A stretch of DNA of 64,000 nt from Hevea brasiliensis (lineage: Eukaryota > Streptophyta > Magnoliopsida > Malpighiales > Euphorbiaceae): positions 37,225,593 to 37,289,592 of the forward strand of contig NC_079496.1 of the NCBI RefSeq assembly GCF_030052815.1, read 5' to 3'. The position numbers and the translations under genes were made by a program. The notes beneath the pieces are model-generated. The model was given only the letters and a program-made list of their open reading frames with translations. It was not told the DNA's origin and searched no databases. This document shows, in pieces, positions 49,729 through 63,200 of the stretch (the stretch's first letter is position 1; every line of letters starts with the position of its first letter).

Positions 49729-49733
49729 GTGAC

Positions 49734-51480
49734 CAAGATATTCTGATCACTAATCCATTGGGCCACAGTGTGGTGGTGAACAAGGTGTACAAAGGTTGCC
49801 CGTTAAGGATTAAGGGGTATGAATTCTTGGCAGACCTGATTGAATTGCCTTTCCATGAGTTTGACGTGATTTTGGGAATGGACTAGTTGTCACGTCATTA
49901 GGCAATGGTTGATTGTAAATTGAAGAGGATTTCCCTAAAAACTTCTAAAGGTAATGACATTACAGTTATGGGGGAAAGGATAGATTTTTTGTCCAATGTC
50001 ATCTCAGCCACAGTTGCAAGAAAACTGATGAGAAAAGGGTGTGAAGCCTACCTAGAACATGTGGTGGATACTACAGGCTAAGCTAGATCTGTGTGACATA
50101 CCCACAATAAGAGACTTCCCAGATGTGTTCCCTGAAGAATTGCCTAGTTTACCATCAGAAAGGGAAGTCGAATTTGCTATTGAAGTACTACTGGGTACAA
50201 CACCAATCTCTATTGCTCCTTATAGGATGGCACTTACTGAGTTAAAGGAGCTGAAAATCTAGTTGCAGGAGTTACTAGATAAGGGGTTCATACACCCCAG
50301 TGTGTCACCATGGGGAGCTCTAGTGCTGTTTCTAAAGAAAAAAGGATGGAACTTTGAGGTTATGCATTGATTATCGGCAGTTGAATAAAGTGACTATGAA
50401 GAACAAATATCCGTTGCCTAGAATTGATGATCTATTTGATCAGTTAAAGGGAGCAGGGTATTTTCTAAAATTGATCTCAGATCAAGGTATCATCAGTTGA
50501 GGGTGAAGGATGCAAATGTGCCAAAGATTGCATTCAGGACCCGGTATGGGCATTATGAGTTCCTGGTGATGCCCTTTGGTCTAACAAATGCACCAGCAAC
50601 ATTCATGGAACTTATGAACCGTATCTTCCATCCATACCTAGATCGGTTCATTGTGGTCTTTATTGATGATATTTTGGTGTATTCCAAGACCAGGGAAGAA
50701 CATGATGAACATTTGAGGATTGTTCTGCAAACCCTGAAAGAAAAGAAGCTATATGCTAAGTTGTCCAAGTGTGACTTCTGGTTGAATGAGATTACATTCC
50801 TTGGACACATAGTGTCAGTTGATAAGATTAGAGTGGATCCCAAGAAAATAGAAGCAGTGATGGAATGAAAGCCTCCCAGAAATACAACTGAGGTCAGAAG
50901 TTTCTTGGGGCTAGCTGGGTATTATAGAAGATTTATGAAGGGATTTTCTTTAATAGCTGCTCCAATGACCAAGTTGTTACACAAGAATGTCAGATTTGAC
51001 TGGAATGACAAGTGTCAGGCCAGTTTTGAGAAGTTGAAGGCTATGTTCACAGAGGCACCAGTGTTAACACAGCTAGTGTCGGGAAAAGACTTTATGGTCT
51101 ACAGTGATGCCTCGCATAATGGGTTAAGGTGTGTATTGATGCAAGAGGGGAAGGTGGTCGCCTATGCTTCCAGGCAGCTAAGGCCACATGAACAGCACTA
51201 CCCTACCCATGATTTAGAACTTGCAGCAATTATCTTCACACTAAAGATATGGGGGCACTACTTGTATGGTGAAAAGTGCTACATTTACACAGACCATAAA
51301 AGTCTAAAATATTTGCCAACCCAGAAGGAGCTCAACCTTAAATAGAGGCGATGGATTGAGTTCCTGAAGGACTATGATTGTGTGATTGACTACCATCCTG
51401 GGAAGGCAAATGTAGTTGCTGATGCTTTGAGCAGAAAATCCATCACAACTTTGAGATCATTGAATGCCCGTCTATCCTTG
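49734..51480 (+). pseudogene. Element C protease tail, reverse transcriptase and RNase H, broken
   Basis: The protease resumes with ILITNPLGH-like and GMD*LSRH segments (Trp and Gln replaced by stops). RT begins near 50215 (APYRMA). One-base shifts occur near 50345 and 50457. From 50497 a 123-codon frame holds [19 protein letters not shown] and an intact catalytic [10 protein letters not shown] (about 50659-50688), so this is the only chromovirus RT in the window with an unaltered DD pair. RNase H follows ([29 protein letters not shown]). Stops at 50866 and 51343 stand for Trp and Gln. Confidence 0.9.
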
Positions 51481-52954
51481 GCTTGAGATGGAGCTATTTT
51501 GGTTGAGTTACAAGTGAGGCCAAACCTGCTACAGCAGATTTTAGATGGGCAGAAGGTAGATGAGAAGTTAATGGCTACTATGAGCAAAATTTTAGAAGGG
51601 AAGGCAACTGATTATGAGGTGAAAGAATATGGGTGTCTGTACTATAAAGGAAGAGTGTGTGTACCAGATGATGGGGAATTGAAAGCCAATATTCTAAAAG
51701 AGGCACACACCAGTATTTATGCTATGCACCCAGGAAGTACAAAAATGTATCATGACCTGAAGTTTATTATTGGTGGCCTAGTATGAAGAATGACATAGCT
51801 AACTATGTGACTAAATGCTTGACATGTTAGCAAGTCAAAGTAGAACATCAAGTTTCATCGGGTTTGCTACAGCCTATACGCATACCTAAATAGAAATGGG
51901 ATCGGGTCACCATGGATTTTGTAAGTGGTTTACCTCTCACCCAAAAGAAGCATGACGCAGTATGGGTGATAGTGGATAGATTGACGAAGTCAGCACACTT
52001 TCTGCTAGTTAGGACTGACTACTCACTGGAGAAGTTAGCAGAATTGTATATCAGTGAGATAGTTAGACTGTATGGAATTCCACTTTCCTTGGGTACATAA
52101 CTCCACTTTAGCACAGCTTTCCATCCTGAGACGGATGGGCAATTAGAAAGTGTAATTCAGGTAAACATTAAAACCAATTGAATTAATACAAATATTGAAC
52201 TGAAATGATAATAATAATATGAAATATATGGTAGGTCCTTGAGGATATGCTGAGGAGTTGTGTCATCGAGTTTGAGGGAAGTTGGGTTAGATATCTCCCA
52301 CTGGCAGAATTTGCATACAACAATAGCTACCAAGCTAGCATCCAAATGGCCCCGTATGAAGCATTGTATGGGAGAAAATGTAGAACCCCAGTGTGTTGGA
52401 CTGAATTGGGCAAAGATAAATTGGTAGGGCTAGACCTAGTGAAACAGACTGAGGAGAAAGTAAAGTTAATCAAAGCTAATTTGAAGGTTGCCTCTGATAG
52501 ACAGAAATCCTATGCCGACCTGAAGAGAAAAGGAATAGAATATGCAGTTGGCGACAAAGTGTTCCTTAAGGTGTCACCATGGAAGAAGGTACTAAGGTTT
52601 GGAAGAAAAGGTAAGTTAAGCCCTAGGTTCATTGGCCCATATGAAATCATTGAATGTGTGAGACCAGTGGCCTATAGGCTAGCTTTACCACCAGAGCTGG
52701 ATAAGATTCACAATGTGTTTCATGTATCCATGCTGAGAAGATACCGCTTAGATCCTTCACATGTCATTTCCATGGAAAAAGTTGAAGTACAACCGGACTT
52801 GACATATGAAGAAGAACCCATACGGATCCTAGCTTGGGAAGTAAAAGAGTTGAGGAATAAGCAGATTCCACTGGTGAAAGTGCTTTGGAGGCACCACAAC
52901 ACCGATGAGGCAACTTGGGAAAGTGAAGAGACGATGAGGCAACAGTTCCCTTAA
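51481..52954 (+). pseudogene. Element C integrase and chromodomain, with internal deletion and intron-like insert
   Basis: The integrase zinc end (KCLTC*QVK) is near 51820, and core start MDFVSGLPLTQKKHDAVW is at 51912. Near 52092 about 20 residues, including the conserved SDRDP block with a catalytic Asp, are missing relative to elements B and D; the deletion keeps the frame. At 52161-52234 a 74-bp GT...AG segment interrupts the frame, which rejoins exactly if it is removed. From 52247 a 235-codon frame covers the integrase C terminus, the GKLSPRFIGPYE module and the chromodomain (TYEEEPIRILAWEVKELRNK to DEATWESEE), ending at TAA 52952-52954. Confidence 0.9.
52161..52234 (+). other. Intron-like 74-bp insertion in element C integrase
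   Basis: It starts GTAAAC and ends GGTAG, about 81% A+T. It lies between CAG and GTCCTT, so AGGT stands at both edges. Elements B and D are uninterrupted at the same codons (about 10020 and 60995). Its length is not a multiple of three, and removing it restores the reading frame. It could be a spliceable intron, or a small filler insertion with a 4-bp direct repeat. Confidence 0.6.
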
Positions 52955-52989
52955 CTGTTCACATCAGGTAAATTTCGAGAACAAAATTT

Positions 52990-53007
52990 AAATTAGAGGG
53001 GAAGAGT
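52990..53007 (+). other. Polypurine tract of element C
   Basis: AAATTAGAGGGGAAGAGT directly precedes the 3' LTR start at 53008. It is the plus-strand primer region, in the same arrangement as in the other chromoviruses here. Confidence 0.8.
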
Positions 53008-56000
53008 TGTAACACTCTCACTGTAGCAATTCCGTACATTATACTGTTCAGGTGACCGGTGTCGGTCCGGACAACTAGAATGTAACACCCTCACTGTAGC
53101 AATTCTGTACATTCTACTATTCTGGTGACCGGTGTCGGTTCGGATAGCTAAAACATCTAGAAAAATATTTAGACTAGAGAGAAGAATCATAAATAACTCA
53201 AATATTAATAAGGAAAATTTAGGAAAAATTTTAGAAATAAAATACAACCAAGTTAAATGAGATGGTGCCCTAGTGATGGGTGACCGTACAGGAAAGTATC
53301 GGTAAAGACAGTTATCGACCCCAGACCCGGGGGAAAATTCATGAAATAATTTTTGGGATTCCAGAGAAGAGTCATTGAGGTTTCTATGGCATTAGAATGC
53401 CAAGAAAAGATTTAGAAAATTTTTTCAATCGGTACAGACAATTTTAGTATGTTAAGCCAAACAGAGGGCATTTTGGTCATTTCGTCTTCAGAGATGATTT
53501 TTGGCGGACTTGTACAGTTAAGTAAATAATTATTATGATCTAAAATATGAATAAATATTACTAAAAATTAATCTGAAAATGAGTAGAGAAGAAAGGAAAG
53601 AAAAATGAGATAAAATGTCAATTATGACATCATCATGATGTCATTAAAAGTGCTCTGACCAATCACATTTGAACAAGCTATTAAAAACCAATTAAAATGA
53701 GATAAAAGGAGGTAAAAATAAACAAAAGCCATATGCTCTTCCTCACCCAAACCAGGCGTCACCCACTTCCCAAAACCCAACCTCCATGGAAGTTTAAAGC
53801 AAGCTTTAAATCCCACCTCATCTCACCTTGAAACCACAACTTTGTTTCACTAAAAACTGATTTTGTAACTTCAAAAACCTCTAGCCAACAAAAAGAATAA
53901 GGAAGAAAGAAGTTTTGGAGACTTGGAAGAGTGAGCAATAGAGGTTAGTGTCTAATCTCCTACCCCTTTGATTTAATTCATGTTTATTGGCATGAAATAA
54001 GTAGAAAATGTAAGAAAAACAAAATAAAACTTATGTGTGTTCATCCCTATAATTTTGGCAGCTTAGGGGTAGTTAGGGTTTGATGAAATTACTTGAAACA
54101 AAGTGTTTATGAGCTGCCCATAGCATGAGATGAGTGCTTGAACATGTAAAAGTAAGTGAAATGCAAGTGTGATGCATGAATGAACCTTGAAAATGTGGAC
54201 ACTTGAACAACATTAGAGTTTGCTCATGTAATGGTATGTTAACATTATAATGGTCAATTAGTGACCATTTGAATGTGTGTGAGGAGGAATTGAAGTGAAT
54301 AAGGATGTTGGAGTTGAACTTAGGCATGCTGCCCTTGGTGACCTGTAGGACTGGTTGTGAGTCTAGCAGGTTTGGGCAGCCATAAATAGAGTTGTATAGG
54401 TTCAATTGGTGCAAGGCTAATTGGACATGAAACTAGACACATAATGGCACAACTTTGGTGAACAAACCCTACCCAGAAAACCAAACAAAGTTGACTTAAA
54501 AATTACCCTAGTCCTGGTGACCAACATGCTATCTCTGGAAAATGACCAAATGAACAGTATTTGTTCAAATGGTCCTAACTTAGTGTAGAAAAGTTCAATG
54601 GATCTCAAATTTTACCAGTAGAAAGTTGAGATATAGCCATACAACTTTTATGAAGAACACAAACTCAAATTCTGAACCTAACCAATTCAAATTGCCAACC
54701 AAACTTAGGTCACCAAATCTGCTAGAATAAGTTTTGTGCAGAATTCTGGATTCTGTCTAATCCGGCCAGTTATGGTAAAATGACCATAACTTGAGTTACA
54801 AAACTCCAAATGGAGTGATTCAAAAACATAAATGTAACTAGAAACAATAAGAAACAACTTTCATGAAGACAATTTTATCAAATTCCTACTGTACAAATGA
54901 CCAATGGAACAGTAAACTTAGGGTATGAAATCTGAAAATTTTGAATAACATAATATAAGCTTTGAAATGGTATTGGAAATCAATACCAACAAAAATAAAA
55001 TGCAAAATGTGGTATCTTGGAGAACTTAGGTTCAATAAATTTATTATGTATTAAAAAGTCAACAATTTGAGTGAATAGTAATGTGAATAGTAATACAAAG
55101 ACACAAAGTGTAAGAACTAAATTGGTAGAGGAAATTAAGGTATGAAATTTAGAATCCATGAAATGTTCATGGATTACTTGGAATAGAAATAGTAATTTAC
55201 CTAAATGACTTAATGAACATTTAAGTTATGTGAATATATAATTAAGATTTATATTCCGATTACTAGTAGGTCTAATAAAACATGAATGATACCACTTGAA
55301 TATGAAATGAAATTAACCTAGATGGATTGTTGAGACTTATACTCCCAACACCAATGGAGTTCATAATATATTAGCAATACAACTTGAAGTATGTAATGTA
55401 CTTTACATGAATAGATTGTTGAATGAATAAATGTTATAAAAATGTCATTTGGGATTTAGGTTCCCATCAAGAGAGAAAGGAAAGATGTTTTGAATGTGAA
55501 TTGTGATCAATATGAATAATGTAAGGAATGTATGAATATTTTGATGAATGTATAAATTATGAAATTTGTCATAAAATAATAAAGTCATAAAACACAATAT
55601 ATTAATATTTAATGATATTATGTGCCCTTGTATTGCCTAGACATGTGTGTCAGATTCGATAGATTGGCATGCCAATAGGGTATTGTTTAGCAGTATTGCG
55701 AAAGACTTTATGCCTGTATTCATGGCTATATGCCCGCATTCATGGCTTTTAGCCAACATTCATGGTTTTTATGCTCGATTATGTGTTATCATGGCTGTTC
55801 TGCGTCCCATGGTATGACGGCCCGAGGCACCGCAATGTCCAGTGTCAACGACCCGTTATCCAGTTTAGTCAGCCTGTCATAGGTTACCTAAGCAGAAAAA
55901 AAAAATTATTGAAATAAGTTAAAAATATTAGAAACTAAATAAATCAGTGAGAAAAATTCAAAAAGTATTAAACTAGTATTAAGAATTTAATTATTACGAA

Positions 56001-56705
56001 ATGATCCATAACACATAGAAAATATTAAGAGAGTAAATGAAAGACTAGCAAAATAAGCATAACGTAAGTAATTATTAGAAATGCATCCTCCATAATAAAA
56101 TAAACATAAACTAAATATTTAAATTTATTTGTACATTATATAAATGATTATTGTAAACTTATGATAAAAGAGATTCTAGAGAGCAACATAAATGACGAAA
56201 AATATACTGTATGGCAAATTTCATATGAACCCAGTAAAATTTTTATGTATAGAAAATATGCTCCAATTATTTTTATTTGTATACATTATTTCTTTTCATA
56301 TTATTGCACCAATAAGCAACAATGCTTAGCGCGATGGATTTGTTTCCTCGCACAGGTACTGAAGGTAAAAACCCAATGGACATTAGACTGGAGAATTTAG
56401 AGTCCAGATCTGCGGAAGTGTTAGAAGTGTACAAGGTTGTCACCTCCTCAACAATGTATGTAGATAGGGTCTATATAGATCATATTATGTATTTTGTACA
56501 TTATAATTAGTTATTATTTGTAATGTAAACTATGAATTATATGTTGAAATATAGATTATGGAACTGTAATTAATTTGTAGATCATGTAAATTATGAAATT
56601 ATGTAATTATTTTATAAATTATGTAAATTAAGGAAATTTGAAAATTTTGCTTATGTAATTTGAGAATGTTTACATATGAATTGAGTATGAATAGATTTGT
56701 ACAAA
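53008..56705 (+). mobile_element. 3' LTR of element C, interrupted at 56706
   Basis: It starts TGTAACACTCTCACTG. After 73 bases a second LTR start (TGTAACACCCTCACTG, 53081) follows and continues as a full LTR body: modules near 54370, 54575 and 54785, minisatellite 55709-55796, stem-loop 56313-56328. The last ~0.4 kb is missing because element D inserted at 56706. The doubled start is either a 73-bp duplication or the left end of a nested LTR. An open frame at 56161-56400 is LTR sequence. Confidence 0.85.
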
Positions 56706-59700
56706 TGTCACACCTTACCCCTCTGTAAGGCATAACATGATCTCGTAGAATACCTAATGAACTACCGAACTTCACCTACCGATAATTCATTAAGTACACT
56801 ACAAGGGATTTTAAAACTATTTTCTTGCATTTTGGAAGTGGTGAGCATTTTGGTAGGAATTAAAATCATTTATTCAAAGCTTATAAACTAGTAAAAATTT
56901 TGTCCATTTAAATTTTTATCGCAAATTTTATAAAAATTTTGACAGAGTTCCGTTTATATTTGGAGAAAACCATTCTTCAAAACCTGTAAAAAGAACTTCC
57001 AATGAATTTTTCCTAACTCCCAACCTCCAACTATTATCAAGTCAATACATCTCAAAATTTTCAAAATAAACTATTTCATATCATTCCATCAATATTGTAT
57101 GCACAATTTAACTTTACAGAGATAAAATCCAAAAATAATATTATTATAATTTATTATACAACTGCTCACTTTACATTGATACTTATGTAATTACAGTATT
57201 TACATCAAAATAATTACAAGGGTATAAAACAATACCCGTACAAAAATGATCAAGAGTTCTTGTCAATCCCGCAGCTCACTCTGCTGCTTTCTCTTTGCTC
57301 TTATTTGTGACAGCAAAATAAGCTATCGCTGAGTATAAAAATACTCAGTGGTGCATAATAAAAATTTAAAATATAATATATAAATCATTCATTATCAAAT
57401 CACAATTTAAATATTTCTCAGTCACATTTCACAGGTTACTAAAATTCATAATAACACAATTTGGTCAAATAGTTCAATAAACACAGTGTTGCTAAATCAT
57501 ACACAACTTAAGCCATGACACAAAATTTTCGATCAATGCCGTGTTGTACACCACGACAAAGCAATCTACAACCCCACTAATCTAAATCAATGAGGGAGGT
57601 AGCTAGCTAGCTAATGAGTACTCATCCGATCTACAACCTCAACAGGTAAACCAGAGAGGGAGGAAAATAATCGATCTCACCCCATAAATGGAGGAGGAAT
57701 AATAAGGCACTGTCATGCTAAGTGTGAACACAAAATCAATTCGAAACAATTTAATCAAATAATTTGTGAGAAATCCAATCAATTCCCAAAGTCATATTTG
57801 CGATCAGAAAATGGCAACACAATACATAATTAACACAGAAGTCAAATTTTTAAAAATAAAATATTTAAACAAGAATTATTGTGCACAGACCTGATGTGAG
57901 TCGCCTCTAGGCCTTGACTTAGTCTCTCAGATCTTCCAAGTCTTTTTCAGCTACAACACACAGTTTCACAGTGTTTCAGTACCATAACTTAGCATAAATC
58001 CAAAAATAAATTTAACTTCACTTTTTCCTAGCTCTAATGTGCTAAACTCGACGTTCTTGAAATCTTTGTGTTTCGGGTTACTATTCACTACACTATTCAA
58101 GTCAAATTGTTGACTTTTTAAGGCTTAATAGGTATGGGAATTCCAACTTCACCCACATACCACATTTTGGTCACCAAACTTGTTAGTCTTTTAAGCAAAA
58201 TTGTCAATTTTCAGTTTTTGGTGTCTAGGTTGCACTGTTCCATTGGCCATTTTACTGTTGGAATTTGGCAAAACTTCCTTCATAGAAAATGTTACTTATT
58301 GTCCTAAGTTTATTCTCCTTTTGAATCACTCCAATTGGAGTTTTGTAGCTCAAGTTATATACAAATTATGTTTACTGTTCATGCTGCAGAATTTTGTTTT
58401 GGCAGATTATTAATTCCAGTTTTGTTTAGCAATTTGATCAAGTTAGGTCCATAAATTGGTCTAATTTTCTTCATATGAAATGTTCTACTATGCCTTAGGT
58501 TTCCATCGGTTCAGAAATCACCTAAGTCGGAGTTTTCGAGAGAGAGTTATAGCCATTGAAACTTTACTGTTCATATGGTAATCTGCAGTTCTACAGGTTC
58601 AGATCACCAACTTTGCTCAGTAATTTGATTAGGTTAATGGCATAATTTGGGTTGATGTTCTTCATGAAAGTTTTAGGTCTGTATTCCATCTAACCACTGG
58701 TAATATTTCAGGTCATTTTGACCTGCCTAGCTCAAGTTATGACCAAATGAACAAACACTATTCATTTGGTCAGTTTATGCAGGTCAGCCTGCAATTTTTC
58801 AACTTTAGTCAATTTGTTCATTAGGTTTTAGTCACTTTTTGGGCATGCTTGCTAAATGAAAATTGTGTCATTTAGTGCCTATTTTCATCCCCAATTGGTC
58901 CCATATCCATTGGACTTGTAAAATTCCATTTTTGGTCCCTCAAAGTTGACTTTTGGTCATGGTGCATACCCAATCTGAATTTGGCTTTGATTCAAACACT
59001 TCTAACACATTTAATTAGGTCACAAATGGACATTTCTTTCCTTAAACTATGTCAAAGACATCATTTAGCACTTCTTCACATTTTTGGTCTCTAAACCCTA
59101 ATGTCCAAAACCCTAATTTCCATGTTAAGCTCATTTCATGCAATTAAACTATATAAACCTCAACTACACCTTCAATCAAGCTTGCCTACCCTTTTAATTG
59201 TATCAAAATCCATCAATTTCAAGCTACCTCTAAGCTGAATGAATTTTATTATATTCCTAAATATGTTGTTTTTATTTTATTTTCATCAATACTAGTTCAT
59301 TTCAAGTGCAAATTCATGAATATAAGGAGAATTGAGATGATTCTTGACTAACCTTTAAGGAAGCATTCCCAAAGCTTCAATTCTTCCACTTTCTTTCCTC
59401 CTATTCTTCTTTAATCTTCTTTTCTAGGGTAACTTAGAAGCTTTTTAGGGTTTAGGGTTGAAATTTGTGGGGAAGAACTAAGTTTTTCAAGCTTTAAAAG
59501 CTTGTTAATGGAGGAACCTTGGGAGAGAAAAGTGAGAGAGAGATGAGGACTTTTTTGAAGAAGAAGAAATGATTTTATTTCTTTTTTTATGAATTTTTAT
59601 GTCTTATGGAAGACCAAAAATGTAAATAAATAAATTAATTAATTATATTCTTTATGGCATCATGCATGATGTCATCACCTTTTTGACTTTTTCATTTTCC

Positions 59701-60216
59701 ATTTTTTTTATTAGTTCTTTAATTTAATTCTCAATCCTAAAGTTTTCTTTTCTCCAATTTCATTTGACAGTTAGGTTAGGAGTCAGCTCTTAGGGTCAAT
59801 TGACCAAATTGCCCCTCATCGGTTCATCCCAGTTTGCAATTAATTCCATATTTCTTTCGGCTCCCTGACCTAATTATTTGACTGGCTTAACAGTTCTTTT
59901 CATGATTTTCTCTTTTCCACTATGTTTATAAGAATCCTAAGGACAGCGGCGTCACATTTTACGGTTCGAAATTTGAGTTTAAAATGACTTCGCAGTCGTT
60001 CCCGAGAAGGTCACCCATCGCTGTGACTCTCGGCTCGTTTAACTTCTTATGTTCTGTTTTTCTTATTTATACTTAACTAATTAGATATTACTAATTATTT
60101 GTGTTTATGATTTATTTAGTTGTCTTAAGTATGGTTATAATCCCCTTAATTGTTCGGATCGACTCCGGTCACCGGAACAGTAAAATATACCAGGCTATGC
60201 AAATAGGGGTGTTACA
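56706..60216 (-). mobile_element. 3' LTR of chromovirus element D
   Basis: On the plus strand it starts TGTCACACCTTACC and ends GGGGTGTTACA, 3511 bp, and is the same family as 18309-21731. ACAAA (56701-56705) is the presumed left target duplication; its partner is outside the window. It contains the stem-loop CTGAGTAT/ATACTCAG at 57329-57348, the TAGCTAGCTAGC segment near 57600 and the three internal modules (about 58330-58920). Its polypurine tract lies at 60218-60235, read on the minus strand. The open frame at 58201-58413 is LTR. Confidence 0.9.
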
Positions 60217-60263
60217 ATTCTCCCCCCCTTAAAATAAATTTCATCTTGAAATTTTACCTGGTA

Positions 60264-63200
60264 TCAATCTCTGAACAGCTGTGGGTGTTGTCTCCTCATG
60301 TCCTCCTCTTGTTCTCAAGTAGCCTCCTGGCCCAAATGATGGTTCCACAGCACTGTTACCAATGGTATCTGTTTATTCCGTAGCTGCTTCACCTCATAAG
60401 CCAGAATCTCTATGGGTTCTTCTTCATAGGTGAGGTCTGGATTTACTTCAATTTCTTCCACTGGTAGCACATGAGATGGGTCTGATCGATACCTCCTCAA
60501 CATAGACACATGAAAGACATTATGTATCTTCTCCAACTCTGGAGGTAATGCCAACCGATATGCCAAAGGACCCACTCTTTCCAGAACCTCATATGGTCCA
60601 ATGAAACGAGGACTCAGTTTCCCCTTTTTGCCGAATCTCATAATTCTCTTCTAAGGAGAAATTTTGAGAAAAACTTTCTCACCCACTGCATACTCAATAT
60701 CCCTTCTCTTCAGATCAATGTAGGACTTCTGATGGTCTGATGCAGTCTTAAGTCGATCTCTGATCACTCTGATCTTTTCCTCAGTTTGCTGCACAATTTC
60801 GGGTCCAATCATCTTTCTTTCACCCACGTCATCCCAACACAATGGGTTTCTACATTTTCTACCATATAAAGCTTCATATGGAGGCATCCCAATGCTTGAT
60901 TGGTAGCTGTTGTTGTAAGCAAACTCAATCAAAGGCAAGTGTGTATCCCAACTGCCCTCAAACTCAATCACACAAGCCCGTAGCATGTCCTCCAAGATCT
61001 GAATTAACCTCTCAGACTGGCCATCTGTCTGTGGGTGGAATGCAGTACTGAAGTTCAATCTAGTTCCTAGGGCTCTCTAAAGACTACCCCAGAATCTAGA
61101 AGTGAACCTAGGATCTCTGTCTGATACGATGGATACTGGCACTCCATGCAGTCTCACAATCTTATCAATGTACAACTTGGCCAATCTTTCTAAACTGTAA
61201 TCCATTCGAACTGGCAGAAAATGAGCAGATTTAGTCAGTCTGTCAACAATAACCCAAACTGCATCGTGACTCTTCTGTGTCCTCGGAAGTCCCATCACAA
61301 AATCCATTGTTATTCTTTCCCATTTCCATTCTGGCATTGGTAGTGGATGTAACAACCCAGTGGATACTTGATGCTCTGCCTTTACTTGCTGACAAGTTAG
61401 GCATTTGGATACAAACTTTGCCACATCCCTTTTTAAACCCATCCACCAGTAATGCTCCTTTAGCCCTCTATACATTTTTGTACCACCAGGATGCATGGTA
61501 AAAGGAGACTCATGTGCTTCCTTAAAAATGATCTGCCTCAAATCAACATCATTAGGAACACACATTCTGCCCTGGTGTAGCAATAGACCATCATCTCTTA
61601 TTAAGAATTCTGGTTTCTTGCCCTGCTGGACTTTTTCCAACAGTCTCTGATACTTTTGATCATTCTGAGCAGCCATTCTGATCTTATCAATCAACACTGG
61701 CTGTACATGCCATGCAACTGCTGTCTGGCCATCATCATTAATCTCTAAGCTGGCATGTAATGATCTTAACTCATGTACCAAAGACAAAGGAGTAACCCGT
61801 AGACTTGCCATAGTTTTGTGACTTAGGGCGTCAGCCACAACATTAGCTTTCCCTGGCTGATAGTCTATCAGAAAATCATAGTCTTTTATCAACTCTAACC
61901 ATCTCCTCTGTCTCAAATTCAACTCTTTCTGGGTGCCCAAATACTTCAAACTCTTATGATTTGTGTAGATGTAGCACTTCTCTCCACACAAATAATGTCT
62001 CCAGATCTTAAGAGCAAACACAATAGCTGCAATCTCCAAGTCATGTGTCAGATAATTCCTCTTATGCGGTTTTAGCTGGCATGATGCATAGGTAATGACA
62101 TTTCGATATTGCATCAATACACAGCCTAACCCATTGTGAGAAGCATCGCTGTAAACAGTGTATTCTTTACCCGGTGTAAGTAAAGTCAGGACTGGAGCTT
62201 CAGTCAAACATCTTTTCAATTCATCAAAACTCTGTTAGCATTTATCCGTCCACTGAAATTTTACATCTTTTCGGAGTAGCTTAGTCAATGGAGATGCCAA
62301 CATGGAAAATCCCTTCACAAATCGACGGTAGTATCCAACTAAACTCAGAAAACTGCGAACCTCTGTGACATTTCTGGGTGGCCTCCAATTAGGGACAGCT
62401 TCTATCTTACTTGGATCTACCTTGATGCCCTCTTCTGATAGTACATGCCCCAAGAAAGATATTTCCTTCAACCAAAATTCACACTTCGACAATTTGACAT
62501 ATAGTTGTTTCTCTCTCAAAGTCTGCAGTATAATCCGCAGATGTCTATCATGCTCTTCTGCATTCCTCGAATAGACCAATATATCATATATAAATACCAC
62601 AACAAACTGGTCGAGGTATAGTCTGAAGATAGTGTTCATCAGATCCATAAAAGCAGCCGGAGCATTAGTTAACCCGAATGGCATAACCAAAAACTCATAA
62701 TGGCCATAGCGGGTTCTAAAGGCAGTTTTAGCAATACTCTGCTCTTGTACTTTCAGCTGATAATAACCTAATCTCAGGTCAATCTTGGAGAACACAGTTG
62801 CACCCCTTAACTGATCAAACAAGTCATCAATACGGGGCAATGGGTATCTATTCTTTATTGTCACCTTATTCAACTACCGATAATCAATACACAAGTGGAG
62901 AGTGCCATCTTTCTTCTTTACAAACAACACTGGTGCTCCCCAAGATAACACACTAGGGTGGATAAAGCCCTTGTCAAGCAATTCTTGCAACTGCACTTTC
63001 AATTCTTTTAGTTCTACTGGTGCCATTCTGTATGGCGCTATGGAGATTGGGTCCACACTAGGCATAACATCAATTTCAAACTGCACTTCTCTTTCTGGAG
63101 GTAATCCTGGCAATTCATCAGGAAACACATCCGGAAAGTCACATACAGTGGGGATGTCCTTCAGAGCTAGACTATCCACTTGGGTGTCTATCACATGTGC

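Noticed and set aside
56161..56510. 79- and 62-codon overlapping frames in the element C 3' LTR
   Set aside because: They cross the stem-loop and 3' part of the LTR and are not maintained in sibling LTRs at 16560-16900 or 48900-49250.
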